Part shown: positions 26,199 to 35,494 of the stretch, piece by piece
Layout: each line of letters begins with the position of its first letter
How positions within the stretch are numbered: the stretch's first letter is position 1
Origin: Candidatus Gastranaerophilales bacterium
GTDB taxonomy: Bacteria; Cyanobacteriota; Vampirovibrionia; Gastranaerophilales; Gastranaerophilaceae
Length of the DNA: 64,000 nt
NCBI GenBank assembly: GCA_900766355.1
Contig: CAAFVD010000116.1
Location: 1-64,000, forward strand
Direction of reading: 5' to 3'
Made by a program: the position numbers and the translations under genes
Notes under the pieces: generated by a model
Seen by the model: the letters and a program-made list of their open reading frames with translations, nothing else
Told to the model about the DNA's origin: nothing
Databases searched by the model: none

Positions 26199-27276
26199 TA
26201 ATATGATATTGAACTTAGGGCCTCAACACCCTTCAACACATGGAGTTTTAAGATTAATATTAAAATTAGACGGAGAAAAAATTGTATCTTGCGAACCTGA
26301 TATTGGGTATTTACATCGAGGATTAGAAAAAATCGCAGAAACAAGAAATTATATTCAATATTTACCTATGGTCGATAGAATTGATTACTTAAGTGGATTT
26401 TTCTATTCTTATTTATTTTGTAACGCACTAGAGGAACTAAATTCTATCGAAGTTCCAATTGTAGCAAATTATATAAGAATCATGATGATGGAATTAAATA
26501 GAATCGCATCTCATCTTCTTTGGCTAGGAACATATCTACTTGATTTAGGAGCAATTTCCCCTATGTTTTATACCTTTAGAGAAAGAGAGGAAATTTTATC
26601 TTATTTCGAAAAAATTACTGGTCAAAGAATGATGTATAATTATTTTATTTTTGGCGGGGTAAGACATTATAATATTGAACTTGAAGAAGTAGAAAGATTA
26701 ATATTATATCTATCAGAAAAAATTGAAGAATATGAAAAACTTATCTCTGAAAACCCAATATTTGTATCTAGAACTAAAAATATAGGTGTTATAACAAAAG
26801 AAATGGCATTGGATTGGAGCTTAACAGGTCCAAACCTTAGAGCAAGCGGTGTTGTAAAAGATTATCGACTAAATATGCCTATCTATAACGATATCGAATA
26901 TGATATTGTCTTAGATAACAATGGGGATTGCTACAGTCGATATATTGTAAGAATCTATGAAATGTATGAAAGCCTACATATTATTGAACAATGTATTGAT
27001 TATTTAAAATCAAAATCTCTGCCACAAGACAATTCATCAATTCATATAAATCGTTCTAAAAGTGGCGAAATATATTCTTTCGTGGAAGCTCCTAGAGGAC
27101 AATCTATGTGTTATGTTTTATCTACAGGAGAATCTACACCTTATAGACTCAAATGGAGAACTGGCTCTTTTTATTCTACACAAATTTTAAGAGAGCTTTT
27201 GAAAGGGTGCTGCTTAGCAGATATTATGGCTATTTACGGTTCTTTAGATGTTGTTTTACCAGAGGTCGATAGATAA
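26188..27276 (+). CDS. nuoD: Complex I subunit D (quinone-site subunit)
   Basis: The 362-residue 49-kDa-type subunit shows LGPQHPSTHGVLRL with the quinone-binding His, the EPDIGYLHRGLEK segment and DRIDYLSG. The Ni-ligating CxxC pairs of [NiFe] hydrogenases are absent, so this is a respiratory quinone-type subunit and not a hydrogenase. The stop is joined to nuoH by a one-base overlap (TAATG). Confidence 0.95.
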   Translation: MNCNNMILNLGPQHPSTHGVLRLILKLDGEKIVSCEPDIGYLHRGLEKIAETRNYIQYLPMVDRIDYLSGFFYSYLFCNALEELNSIEVPIVANYIRIMMMELNRIASHLLWLGTYLLDLGAISPMFYTFREREEILSYFEKITGQRMMYNYFIFGGVRHYNIELEEVERLILYLSEKIEEYEKLISENPIFVSRTKNIGVITKEMALDWSLTGPNLRASGVVKDYRLNMPIYNDIEYDIVLDNNGDCYSRYIVRIYEMYESLHIIEQCIDYLKSKSLPQDNSSIHINRSKSGEIYSFVEAPRGQSMCYVLSTGESTPYRLKWRTGSFYSTQILRELLKGCCLADIMAIYGSLDVVLPEVDR

Positions 27277-28355
27277 TGAATTTCTTAGAATGTAAGTTTG
27301 TAGAACTTTTGAATCAGTTTGGTATTTCTATACCTGTAAGTTTGGTTTTATTCTCAATAATACCATTTTGTGTAATTATTGCTTTTTTAGTTTTTGTTGT
27401 TTTAATTTTGGTTTTGGCAGAAAGAAAGCTATTAGGTTGGTTTACACAAAGGAAAGGGCCTAATAGAGTCGGGATTTGGGGAATTTTGCAAACAGTTGCA
27501 GATGCGATAAAACTTTTATGCAAAGAAAATATTGAACTTTTATCAGGAGAAAAATTTTTATTTTCTATCGCACCATTATTAGCTTTTTCATCTGTTATTT
27601 TGTTATGGTGCTTAATTCCGTACAATGCTGAATTCCATATCATTGATTCAACCATTGGACTGCTTTTATATTTTGTAATCGCAGGTTTACCAATGTTATT
27701 TCACTTCTTAGCAGGATATTCCAGCAATAACAAATATGCGCTTCTTGGTGCTTATAGAGGGTTATCAATAACGGCTAGTTACACGTTGCCTATGATATTT
27801 GTATTAATGAGTATTGTATTTATCACTAAAAGTATGGATTTAAACAATATCGTTCAATATCAAACCAACGGTTGGTTAATTTTTTATGACTTTATAGGTT
27901 TTGCTATTCTTTATATTTCAGCGATTGCAAAATTAAATCGTTGCCCTTTTGATTTGGTTGAAGCTGAAAGTGAAATAATATGCGGATATCATACCGAATA
28001 TTCAGGCATGAGATTTGCAATGTTTTTTCTTGGGGAATATGCAGAATTTTTTGTTATGTCAGCTTTAATCGTTATTCTTTTCTTTGGCGGATATTTACCT
28101 CCTTTTGATATATATTTGTCTAATATCTTTTTGGGGAATTGTTCTTTAGAGAAATACTTAATATATTTTGAACAGACAATTTGGTTATTAATAAAAACCT
28201 CAATTATTATTTTTTCTATAATTTGGATTCGTGCAACATTACCACGTTTAACTCAAGTTTCGATATTAAAACTATTTTGGAAATATTTAATGCCAGCGTC
28301 AATTATAAATTTAATAATTTTAATAATTTTAAACATGGGGATTTTTAATGAATAA
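27276..28355 (+). CDS. nuoH: Complex I subunit H
   Basis: The 359-residue membrane subunit has eight to nine helices. The conserved loop ERKLLGWFTQRKGPNRVG is followed by GILQTVADAIKLLCKE and the FDLVEAESEIICGYHTEYSG quinone-channel loop with its Glu cluster. It links the peripheral arm to the proton-pumping arm. It overlaps nuoI by 8 bases. Confidence 0.95.
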   Translation: MNFLECKFVELLNQFGISIPVSLVLFSIIPFCVIIAFLVFVVLILVLAERKLLGWFTQRKGPNRVGIWGILQTVADAIKLLCKENIELLSGEKFLFSIAPLLAFSSVILLWCLIPYNAEFHIIDSTIGLLLYFVIAGLPMLFHFLAGYSSNNKYALLGAYRGLSITASYTLPMIFVLMSIVFITKSMDLNNIVQYQTNGWLIFYDFIGFAILYISAIAKLNRCPFDLVEAESEIICGYHTEYSGMRFAMFFLGEYAEFFVMSALIVILFFGGYLPPFDIYLSNIFLGNCSLEKYLIYFEQTIWLLIKTSIIIFSIIWIRATLPRLTQVSILKLFWKYLMPASIINLIILIILNMGIFNE

Positions 28356-28725
28356 ATTTATAAAAAACACAACTTCAATATTTAAAGGTTTATGTGTTGT
28401 AGGTAAACATCTCTTTAAACCTTCTGTAACAGAAGAATATCCTGAAGAAAAACCTATCTTGAATAACAGGTTTCGAGGACATCATAAACTTTTTGACTGT
28501 AAAGGGTGTGGATTTTGTAAAAAAGTATGTCCAACTAACGCAATTATTATCAAAAAAAATGAAGAAAAATTTAGATTTTTTATAGATTTAGGCAAATGTA
28601 TATTTTGCGGGAATTGTGAATACTATTGTCCTTCTAAGGCTATGAAAATGACAAATACGTTTGAATCACCATATACAAACAAAACAAATCAAATTATTGA
28701 ACTAGGAAATAATAGAAAGGTCTAA
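28348..28725 (+). CDS. nuoI: Complex I subunit I (2x[4Fe-4S] ferredoxin-like)
   Basis: The 125-residue subunit carries two ferredoxin motifs, CKGCGFCKKVCP and CIFCGNCEYYCP, for clusters N6a and N6b. It is the most distal electron entry point still encoded, since the NADH module (NuoE, F, G) is missing from this operon. This means the electron donor is probably a ferredoxin or another unlinked protein, as in cyanobacterial and archaeal-type complexes. Confidence 0.95.
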   Translation: MNKFIKNTTSIFKGLCVVGKHLFKPSVTEEYPEEKPILNNRFRGHHKLFDCKGCGFCKKVCPTNAIIIKKNEEKFRFFIDLGKCIFCGNCEYYCPSKAMKMTNTFESPYTNKTNQIIELGNNRKV

Positions 28726-28729
28726 AATT

Positions 28730-29227
28730 TTGAATTTTTATTCTTTATTTTTTATTATATTTTCAATCATCATAATCTTAGGTGCTATACTTTCCATAAC
28801 ATCTAAAAATATGATATACACATTATTATCAGCTATTCTTGTTTTTTTAGGAGTTGGGTATCAATTTGCATTGATTGGAGCTACATATAATTCAATTGTG
28901 CAACTTCTTGTATATGTATTAGTAATTCCTATACTAACCGCAATATCAATTATGCTTATAAAACCTCTAACGAATACTAAACGATTATTAAAAAATAAAC
29001 TATGGCTCTTTTTAGGAATTCTATTTTTTACTCTAATATTAATAGAATTTGTAAGTTTAAATAATCAATTTTTTGATTTAGTTAAGACTTGTAGCACATA
29101 TATCAATCAATATTCCAATATTGAATCTATTGCACAAAACCTTTTAAGCAACTATTCATTTACATTAATAGAATTTGGAATATGCCTAATTATTACAGTA
29201 ACGGGGTTATGTTATTATGAAAAATAA
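28730..29227 (+). CDS. nuoJ: Complex I subunit J (TTG start)
   Basis: The 165-residue membrane subunit has five hydrophobic helices. The conserved third helix carries LVYVLVIPILTAISIMLIK. The apparent start is TTG at 28730, with GAAAGG upstream; no in-frame ATG lies in a better position. It overlaps nuoK by 11 bases. Confidence 0.9.
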   Translation: MNFYSLFFIIFSIIIILGAILSITSKNMIYTLLSAILVFLGVGYQFALIGATYNSIVQLLVYVLVIPILTAISIMLIKPLTNTKRLLKNKLWLFLGILFFTLILIEFVSLNNQFFDLVKTCSTYINQYSNIESIAQNLLSNYSFTLIEFGICLIITVTGLCYYEK

Positions 29228-29561
29228 TATATTTCAATGTATAACAACATATCATTATCAAATACTCAGCATTTTATTATTCTTTTTCGGATTATGTGGA
29301 GTTATTCTATCAAGAAACTTTATTAAAATCTTAATTTCTATGGAGTTTTTAATTAATGCTATAAACTTGCTATTTATTTCATTTGCAAGTTATAAGTTTG
29401 AGGTTTCTTACATAGGATATACTGTTGTGCTTTTTACAACATGCCTGTCAGGAATAATTATGGTTATAGGACTTTATATGTCTTATTTAATATACAAAGC
29501 TTTCGGTACAGTCGACGTTTTTAAAGTTTATAACAAATATAAGGATACTAAAGAATGTTAG
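29217..29561 (+). CDS. nuoK: Complex I subunit K
   Basis: The 114-residue subunit has three helices. The second carries SMEFLINAINLLFI, with the conserved Glu of the proton channel. This is the expected position between J and L. It overlaps nuoL by 7 bases. Confidence 0.93.
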   Translation: MKNNIFQCITTYHYQILSILLFFFGLCGVILSRNFIKILISMEFLINAINLLFISFASYKFEVSYIGYTVVLFTTCLSGIIMVIGLYMSYLIYKAFGTVDVFKVYNKYKDTKEC

Positions 29562-31381
29562 AAAATTTAACTTGGACAGTTCTTATTCCTTTATGGTGCT
29601 CTATACTTATTATGGCAACACGCTTCTCTGGAATTATAATACACAAAAAACAAGTTGTAGTTACTTCTTGTATTTCTGTTTTATTTCCTTTGATATTTTC
29701 CGTAATAGGACTTTATTATACATATAATTCAAAACCGATAGAATTAAGCTTTAATTTTATATCTATTAACAACATTAATTTTAACTTAGGAATATATTTA
29801 GACATACTAAATTCACTAGTAGGGATTGTTATATGTTTAATTACATTTATAGTGTACTTGTATTCATCATTTTATATGGAGAAAGAAAAAAGTTATTCTC
29901 GTTATTATTCTTTACAAAATATATTTTTAGTTACAATGTTAACTTTTATCTTTAGCCCAAATCTATTTCAAATGTTTATATGTTGGGAATTAATAAGTGT
30001 ATTGAGTTATCTTTTAATAGGATATTGGTACTATAAACCCGTTGTATCAATGGATTCTAAGAGAGTATTTTTAATAAATATTATTGGTGATATTGCTTTC
30101 TTTCTGGCTTTGGTAATTATTTCAAATTTCGTTGTTTCTTTTACAGGAAACTCTTCTCTTACTTCACTACCTTTTTCTGAAATTAGCTTAATAACATCAA
30201 CATTATTAGCATCTACAACACCACAGATGTATTCTTTTTTAGCAATTACACTTATACTTGCAACATTCGTAAAATCAGCACAATTTCCATTCAATTCTTG
30301 GTTAATAAATGCTATGAGTGCACCGACTCCTGTGAGTGCATTAATTCATTCATCAACACTTGTAATGGCAGGAGTGTTTTTATTACTAAGAGTTTTGCCA
30401 ATAATCACATCTGATATACTATGTATAAAATTAATAATTGCTATAGGTTTTATTACTGCTATTATTACATCTTTAAGTGCATGTGTACAAACTAATATAA
30501 AAAAAGTTTTAGCATATTCAACATCAGCACAACTTGGTTTAGTATTTGTATCTATTGGATATTATAATCCTATAGCTGGTGTTATATATTTAATTTCGCA
30601 TGCATTTATAAAAGTCCTTTTATTTTTATGTGCAGGAAACACAATAAAAATTTCAGGTAGTAAAAATATAATGTTTATGGGTAATTTAAGACAAGAACTT
30701 CCTTATACAGCATTATGTTTTATAATATCAGCATTAGCTTTATCAGGATTAGGATTTTGCGGATTTAACTCAAAATGTTTATTAACCGAAGTTTTTCAAC
30801 CTTTTTATTTTAAATTGATATTCGGAGCAATCGGAATTCTAACAACTTTTTATATTTTTCGTTTGTATTTTATTATTTTTGAAGGAAAAGGTGAAACAAA
30901 TACTCATTTCAAACAATTTAAAACCAGCAAAAGTTTAAGCATAAGTTTTCTATTACTCACTTTTATAATAATTTGCGGAACATTTATAATCCCTACAGGT
31001 CGATTATGCTATTTATACCTTCTAAACTTATTAACCCTCTGCTTAGTTGCAGTTCTTTATTATAAAAACTTAAGACTACCTTATTTTAAGGTAATAAACA
31101 AAATTTTCCATAATGGATTTTATATAAACAAAATATATTATTGGGGCGAAACATATATTTATCGTATTTTTGCAAATTTAGTACGATTGTTTGATACCTA
31201 TATTATAGGTGGAATTGAATATTTGATAAAATCAATTTTCTTATATTGTTCAAATCTTGAACACAAATTACAAACTAATAATGTACAATTATATATTTCT
31301 TACGGGATTTGGATTTTATTAATCTTAATGTTAGTTTTCATTCTAATGTATATGAGCATTTTAAATATTTTTGGAGTATAA
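29555..31381 (+). CDS. nuoL: Complex I subunit L (antiporter-like)
   Basis: The 608-residue antiporter-like subunit has about 15 helices. Seen are WELISVLSYLLIGYWYYKP with the channel Glu, APTPVSALIHSSTLVMAGVFLL with the broken-helix segment, and the C-terminal amphipathic helix that ties the membrane arm together. The length is close to NuoL of other bacteria. Confidence 0.95.
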   Translation: MLENLTWTVLIPLWCSILIMATRFSGIIIHKKQVVVTSCISVLFPLIFSVIGLYYTYNSKPIELSFNFISINNINFNLGIYLDILNSLVGIVICLITFIVYLYSSFYMEKEKSYSRYYSLQNIFLVTMLTFIFSPNLFQMFICWELISVLSYLLIGYWYYKPVVSMDSKRVFLINIIGDIAFFLALVIISNFVVSFTGNSSLTSLPFSEISLITSTLLASTTPQMYSFLAITLILATFVKSAQFPFNSWLINAMSAPTPVSALIHSSTLVMAGVFLLLRVLPIITSDILCIKLIIAIGFITAIITSLSACVQTNIKKVLAYSTSAQLGLVFVSIGYYNPIAGVIYLISHAFIKVLLFLCAGNTIKISGSKNIMFMGNLRQELPYTALCFIISALALSGLGFCGFNSKCLLTEVFQPFYFKLIFGAIGILTTFYIFRLYFIIFEGKGETNTHFKQFKTSKSLSISFLLLTFIIICGTFIIPTGRLCYLYLLNLLTLCLVAVLYYKNLRLPYFKVINKIFHNGFYINKIYYWGETYIYRIFANLVRLFDTYIIGGIEYLIKSIFLYCSNLEHKLQTNNVQLYISYGIWILLILMLVFILMYMSILNIFGV

Positions 31382-31384
31382 GCC

Positions 31385-32857
31385 ATGTTTCAATCTTTTT
31401 ATTTACCAATATTAATTTTCTTGCCTTTGATGATTGCTGGGCTAATAATTTTGCCAGTATTAAAAAATCCGATTACGATAAGAAAAACCGTATCAATATT
31501 TTCCATAATTGAGGTTGTTATTTCCATACTTGGATATTTTTTATACTATCCAAACAATAATACTCTTTGTAAAACAGTATGTGATTTTTCATTTTTTAAC
31601 GACACTTTAAACAATCTTGGTATAAACCTAAAATTTGGTCTTGATACTTTATCTGTATTAATGATTATTTTGACAACAATATTATTTTATTTAGCCATAA
31701 CGATTTCAAAACTTTTTATAAAACATCATCATAAGCTTTTTTATTCTTTATTACTCATTTTAGAAACAATATTATTAGCAATTTTCACAGTAAAAGATAT
31801 GTTTATATTCTTTGTTTTGTGGGAACTAGAATTAGTTCCAATGTATTTTTTGATAAGCTTATGGGGAAATAAAAAATCAAAACAAGCTGGCTTAAAATTT
31901 GTGTTATATACCTTTGGTGGCAGTTTATTTTTGTTATTAGGATTTTTGTTTATATACTATACAAACTTTGCAATATCAGGAGTTATGAATACTGATATTA
32001 CACAATTAAAGATGAATAATATTAATCCTATTCTTCAAATATTAATAACTTTTTTACTACTAATTGGATTTGGAGTAAAAATTCCGATAGTACCACTACA
32101 TCGATGGCTTGCAGATACCCATACAAATTCAACTACACCTATTAGTATGATTCTTGCAGGTATTTTATTAAAATTGGGGATATATGGCATAATCCGTTTT
32201 AATATAGGTATTGTACCTTTAGGTTTTACTTTTATTTCACCAATTTTGGGACTATTAGCAATAGTCAATATCATATATGGAGCTACTCTTGCATATAGCC
32301 AAACCAATATAAAACGAATCGTTGCATATTCAAGTATTTCTCAAATGGGGATAATTCTATTAGGGCTAGCATCATTAACACCTACAGGATATATCGGGTC
32401 AGTTTTTCATACATTATCACATGGTTTTCTTGCTGCAGGCATGTTTGCTATTGTTGGAATCATTAAACAAAAATTTGGAACAGGTAGTATAAATCGATTG
32501 TCAGGTATAGCTTGTGTAACTCCAAAACTTTACGGACTCTCTATGATAATACTTCTAGGTAGCGTAGGTATTCCGTTTTTATCAGGCTTTATTGGGGAAT
32601 TTTTAACAATATACGGTGCAATAAGTTCTTCTGTGATAACAATTAAACTATTTGGAGTTATTGCCTTTTGTGTATTAATTTTAACGGCCTTATATGTACT
32701 AAAACTCATTCATAATGTTTTTATGGGATTATTACCCGAAAAATATAATAAAGTTCAAGATGTTGCAATCCATGAGTTTACTGTTCTTGGAGTAATTTGT
32801 TTTATAACGATTATATTAGGTTGTTTCCCATTTATCGTTGTTAATTTTCTTTCTTAA
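31385..32857 (+). CDS. nuoM: Complex I subunit M (antiporter-like)
   Basis: The 490-residue antiporter-like subunit shows FVLWELELVPMYFLI with the channel Glu, VPLHRWLADTHTNSTTPISMIL, ILLKLGIYGIIRF and the conserved LSHGFLAAGMFAI. It lies directly downstream of nuoL with a 3-base gap. It pumps protons in the membrane arm. Confidence 0.95.
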   Translation: MFQSFYLPILIFLPLMIAGLIILPVLKNPITIRKTVSIFSIIEVVISILGYFLYYPNNNTLCKTVCDFSFFNDTLNNLGINLKFGLDTLSVLMIILTTILFYLAITISKLFIKHHHKLFYSLLLILETILLAIFTVKDMFIFFVLWELELVPMYFLISLWGNKKSKQAGLKFVLYTFGGSLFLLLGFLFIYYTNFAISGVMNTDITQLKMNNINPILQILITFLLLIGFGVKIPIVPLHRWLADTHTNSTTPISMILAGILLKLGIYGIIRFNIGIVPLGFTFISPILGLLAIVNIIYGATLAYSQTNIKRIVAYSSISQMGIILLGLASLTPTGYIGSVFHTLSHGFLAAGMFAIVGIIKQKFGTGSINRLSGIACVTPKLYGLSMIILLGSVGIPFLSGFIGEFLTIYGAISSSVITIKLFGVIAFCVLILTALYVLKLIHNVFMGLLPEKYNKVQDVAIHEFTVLGVICFITIILGCFPFIVVNFLS

Positions 32858-32870
32858 TTTGAGGTTTGAT

Positions 32871-34250
32871 ATGTCTATTTATTTAAACAATATTATGAGT
32901 TATATTCCAGAACTAATATTATTAATTGGAATATGTGTTCAAGGTATTTTTCAAAGATTTAGTAAAAGTCTTACAATAATATTTCTTTGTTTGGGGCTAA
33001 TTTCACTTTTATCAATTTCTTTTTACCCAAATGAATTTTATATACACTTGTTTAAAATTCTTATTTGTTTGTCATCAGGAATGATATATTGCCTAAGTTC
33101 TAAACGTAGGACTATGAAAAACATTAAATATTTTAATTTTATTTATTTGTTTGCAATTATATTCTTAATGCAAATAAACTCCGCACAAGATTTTTTATCA
33201 TTATACGTTAATATTGAAATCTTTAGTATTTGTATTTTCTTTTTATTATCAATAGAGAAAACAAAAATATCTTTTCCTGAAACTATGAAATATTTAATCT
33301 TTTCTTGTTGTTCATCTTTTTTCTTACTGTTAGGCATCGCCTTTTTATATGGTTTGACAGGAAGTTTAAGTTTTCAAAAAATTTATACTTACCTTATTTC
33401 ATCTCAAAACTATTCCTTTTCAACATATATTATTCCGTATTTTTTGATACTAACAGGTCTTTTATTCAAATTAGGGATATTTCCTTTAGGGAATTGGGTT
33501 GTTGATATTTATAAAAATATAGATACTAAAATTGTTACATTTATTTCAGTTGTACCTAAGCTTGCAATATTTTCAGCTTTATTAAAAACTCTTGGAATGT
33601 TAATATCTTTTGAAACATCTTTTATTCTAATATTATTTGCTTTGTTTAGTGGATTATACGGTTGTTGCTATGGATTAAAATCTTCAAATCTAAAAGTTTT
33701 AATGGCTTGCAGCTCATACTTAAACATATCTTATATGCTTGTTGCTTTAGCTCTTTATTCTAGAATATCTTTATCTGCAATGTTTTTTTATTGGCTTGTT
33801 TATATATTTATGAACATTGGAGCTTTTTCGGGAATAATGGCACTAGAACATTCCAACTTAGTTAATAAACATAATTGTTTTCGTGGGTATTTTTACAAAA
33901 ACCCAATATTTGCAACTTGTTTTGGAATATGTATATTATCTTTTATTGGTTTACCAATTACAGGTGGATTTGTTGCTAAAATTTATTTAATTGCAGGGAT
34001 TCTAAATAGTGGAATTATTGTTTTACCATTATTAGTAGCGTTGTTTGGATTAATGGTATTATCTTGTGTTTTTTATATAAAAATATTAAAAAATATGTTT
34101 ATTATACTTCCGTATAAAGAAAATATTTTAATAAAAACAAAAAGTGCAAACAAACTAATTTTGTATGCTTGCACTTTTTTAATTCTAGTTATTGGATTTT
34201 ATCCAATATGGTTTATTAAATTTTGCGAATTAATATCTCTATATATCTAA
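32871..34250 (+). CDS. nuoN: Complex I subunit N (antiporter-like)
   Basis: The 459-residue antiporter-like subunit has the conserved LFKLGIFPLGNWVVDIYKN region and FIGLPITGGFVAKIYLIA near the C-terminus. The ATG at 32871 is chosen because GAGG lies 6 bases upstream; a longer frame reaches 32838 inside nuoM. The gene converges with the flavodiiron gene and their ends overlap by 4 bases (34247-34250). A terminator hairpin lies inside its last 110 bases. Confidence 0.92.
   Translation: MSIYLNNIMSYIPELILLIGICVQGIFQRFSKSLTIIFLCLGLISLLSISFYPNEFYIHLFKILICLSSGMIYCLSSKRRTMKNIKYFNFIYLFAIIFLMQINSAQDFLSLYVNIEIFSICIFFLLSIEKTKISFPETMKYLIFSCCSSFFLLLGIAFLYGLTGSLSFQKIYTYLISSQNYSFSTYIIPYFLILTGLLFKLGIFPLGNWVVDIYKNIDTKIVTFISVVPKLAIFSALLKTLGMLISFETSFILILFALFSGLYGCCYGLKSSNLKVLMACSSYLNISYMLVALALYSRISLSAMFFYWLVYIFMNIGAFSGIMALEHSNLVNKHNCFRGYFYKNPIFATCFGICILSFIGLPITGGFVAKIYLIAGILNSGIIVLPLLVALFGLMVLSCVFYIKILKNMFIILPYKENILIKTKSANKLILYACTFLILVIGFYPIWFIKFCELISLYI
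34139..34180. terminator. Bidirectional terminator hairpin inside nuoN
   Basis: AAAAAGTGCAA (34139-34149) and TTGCACTTTTT (34169-34179) form an 11-base-pair stem with a 19-base loop, flanked by A- and T-runs. It lies within the nuoN coding region, 70 bases before the stop. On the other strand it lies just downstream of the flavodiiron gene, which converges on nuoN. It probably ends that transcript and perhaps both. Confidence 0.6.
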
Positions 34251-35431
34251 ACCAAATCCAAAGCTTTATGCTTGCTATAAATAGATTCAACCATAGCATC
34301 TAACTTTTTATAATCATCAGAAGTTAGTCTACCTTTTACTTGTATAGGTTCAATAATATCTAATTTAAGCTTAGAAACGCAATCAGCTAGAGGCTCAAAC
34401 AATTTTCCAGCCCAACCATAAGAACCTACAAAAGATGCAATTTTTAATTTTGGTCTAAGCACACCTGCAAGATATGCTGTATTTACAGCTGCAGGGTGAG
34501 GGCCAGCAAGAACCATTGATACACCAAGAACCATTGTTGTTGCATCAACCAACCCCATTGCTAAATCACCTAAATCACCTCTTATAATATCATACACTAA
34601 GGTCTTAATACCTTTTTCTTCAAGCTTTTCTGAAAGATATTCAATCATTTCCTTAGTTGCACCATACATAGATACATAAGGAAGTAGTACTAAATTTTTA
34701 CCTTCGTCTTTTGTCCAATCTTCGTATAAATCTAATATATCAGAAGGATTATTATATATAGGCCCATGAGAAGGACAAACAAATTTTACGTTTAGAGTTT
34801 TTACTAAGTTAGTATATTTTCTACACAACATTCTAAATGGCATCATAATTTCTGCATAGTATCGTTTTGCACTATGAGTAAGTTCTTCACTAGGTTTTGC
34901 AAATATATCATCAAAAGTATAATGTGCACCTAAGAAATCACATGTAAATAATACGCTATCTTCAAGAACATGAGTAAACATTGTATCAGGCCAATGTACA
35001 TTTGGCGCAAAAATGAACTGCAAAGTTTTATCCCCAAGAGATAATTTATCGCCATCACCTATTATATGAAGTCTTTCTCGTGGTACAAAAAGCATTTCTC
35101 TAAGATTATCTGAACATTTAGAATTTGTAACTACCATTGCGTCAGGATATTTTTCTATCAATGCTGGAATTGAACCTGAATGGTCTTGTTCTCCATGATT
35201 TGCAATAATATAATCAACTTTTGTAATACCATTTTCATCAAGATTTTTTAAGTATTCCTCAGTTTTTGGAGGATACATTGTATCTATAATTGCAACTTTT
35301 TCTGAGCCTTTTACAATATATGAATTATAACTTGTACCATGTTCTAAAGGAATTAATTCATCAAATATAGCTCTATTTTCATCGTTTAAGCCACAGTATA
35401 AAATATTATCAACAATTTTTTTAAATTTCAT
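34247..35431 (-). CDS. Flavodiiron protein (FprA-type O2/NO reductase)
   Basis: The 394-residue protein has an N-terminal metallo-beta-lactamase-like diiron domain followed by a flavodoxin domain. Diiron ligands appear as His79, Glu81, Asp83 and His84 in ANHGEQDHSG, with further ligands around HWPDTMFTH, FTCDFLG and CPSHGPIY. The flavodoxin part shows YVSMYGATKEM. It has no rubredoxin extension. Such proteins reduce oxygen or nitric oxide in anaerobes and cyanobacteria. AAAGGAG precedes the ATG, and TGCTATTAT further upstream looks like its -10 box. It faces the nuo operon tail to tail and so is not co-transcribed with it. Confidence 0.92.
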   Translation of the reverse strand: MKFKKIVDNILYCGLNDENRAIFDELIPLEHGTSYNSYIVKGSEKVAIIDTMYPPKTEEYLKNLDENGITKVDYIIANHGEQDHSGSIPALIEKYPDAMVVTNSKCSDNLREMLFVPRERLHIIGDGDKLSLGDKTLQFIFAPNVHWPDTMFTHVLEDSVLFTCDFLGAHYTFDDIFAKPSEELTHSAKRYYAEIMMPFRMLCRKYTNLVKTLNVKFVCPSHGPIYNNPSDILDLYEDWTKDEGKNLVLLPYVSMYGATKEMIEYLSEKLEEKGIKTLVYDIIRGDLGDLAMGLVDATTMVLGVSMVLAGPHPAAVNTAYLAGVLRPKLKIASFVGSYGWAGKLFEPLADCVSKLKLDIIEPIQVKGRLTSDDYKKLDAMVESIYSKHKALDLV

Positions 35432-35494
35432 AATTTTCTCTCCTTTATTTACATAATAGCAAAAAAATAAATTTTTGTGTTTTAAACTAACTGT

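Noticed and set aside
26188..27276. Membrane-bound [NiFe] hydrogenase large subunit instead of NuoD
   Set aside because: The nickel-ligating CxxC pairs at both termini are absent and the GPQHPSTHG quinone-site motif is present.
34247..35431. Flavodiiron gene as a member of the nuo operon
   Set aside because: It is on the opposite strand, with its own ribosome site and a -10-like box.
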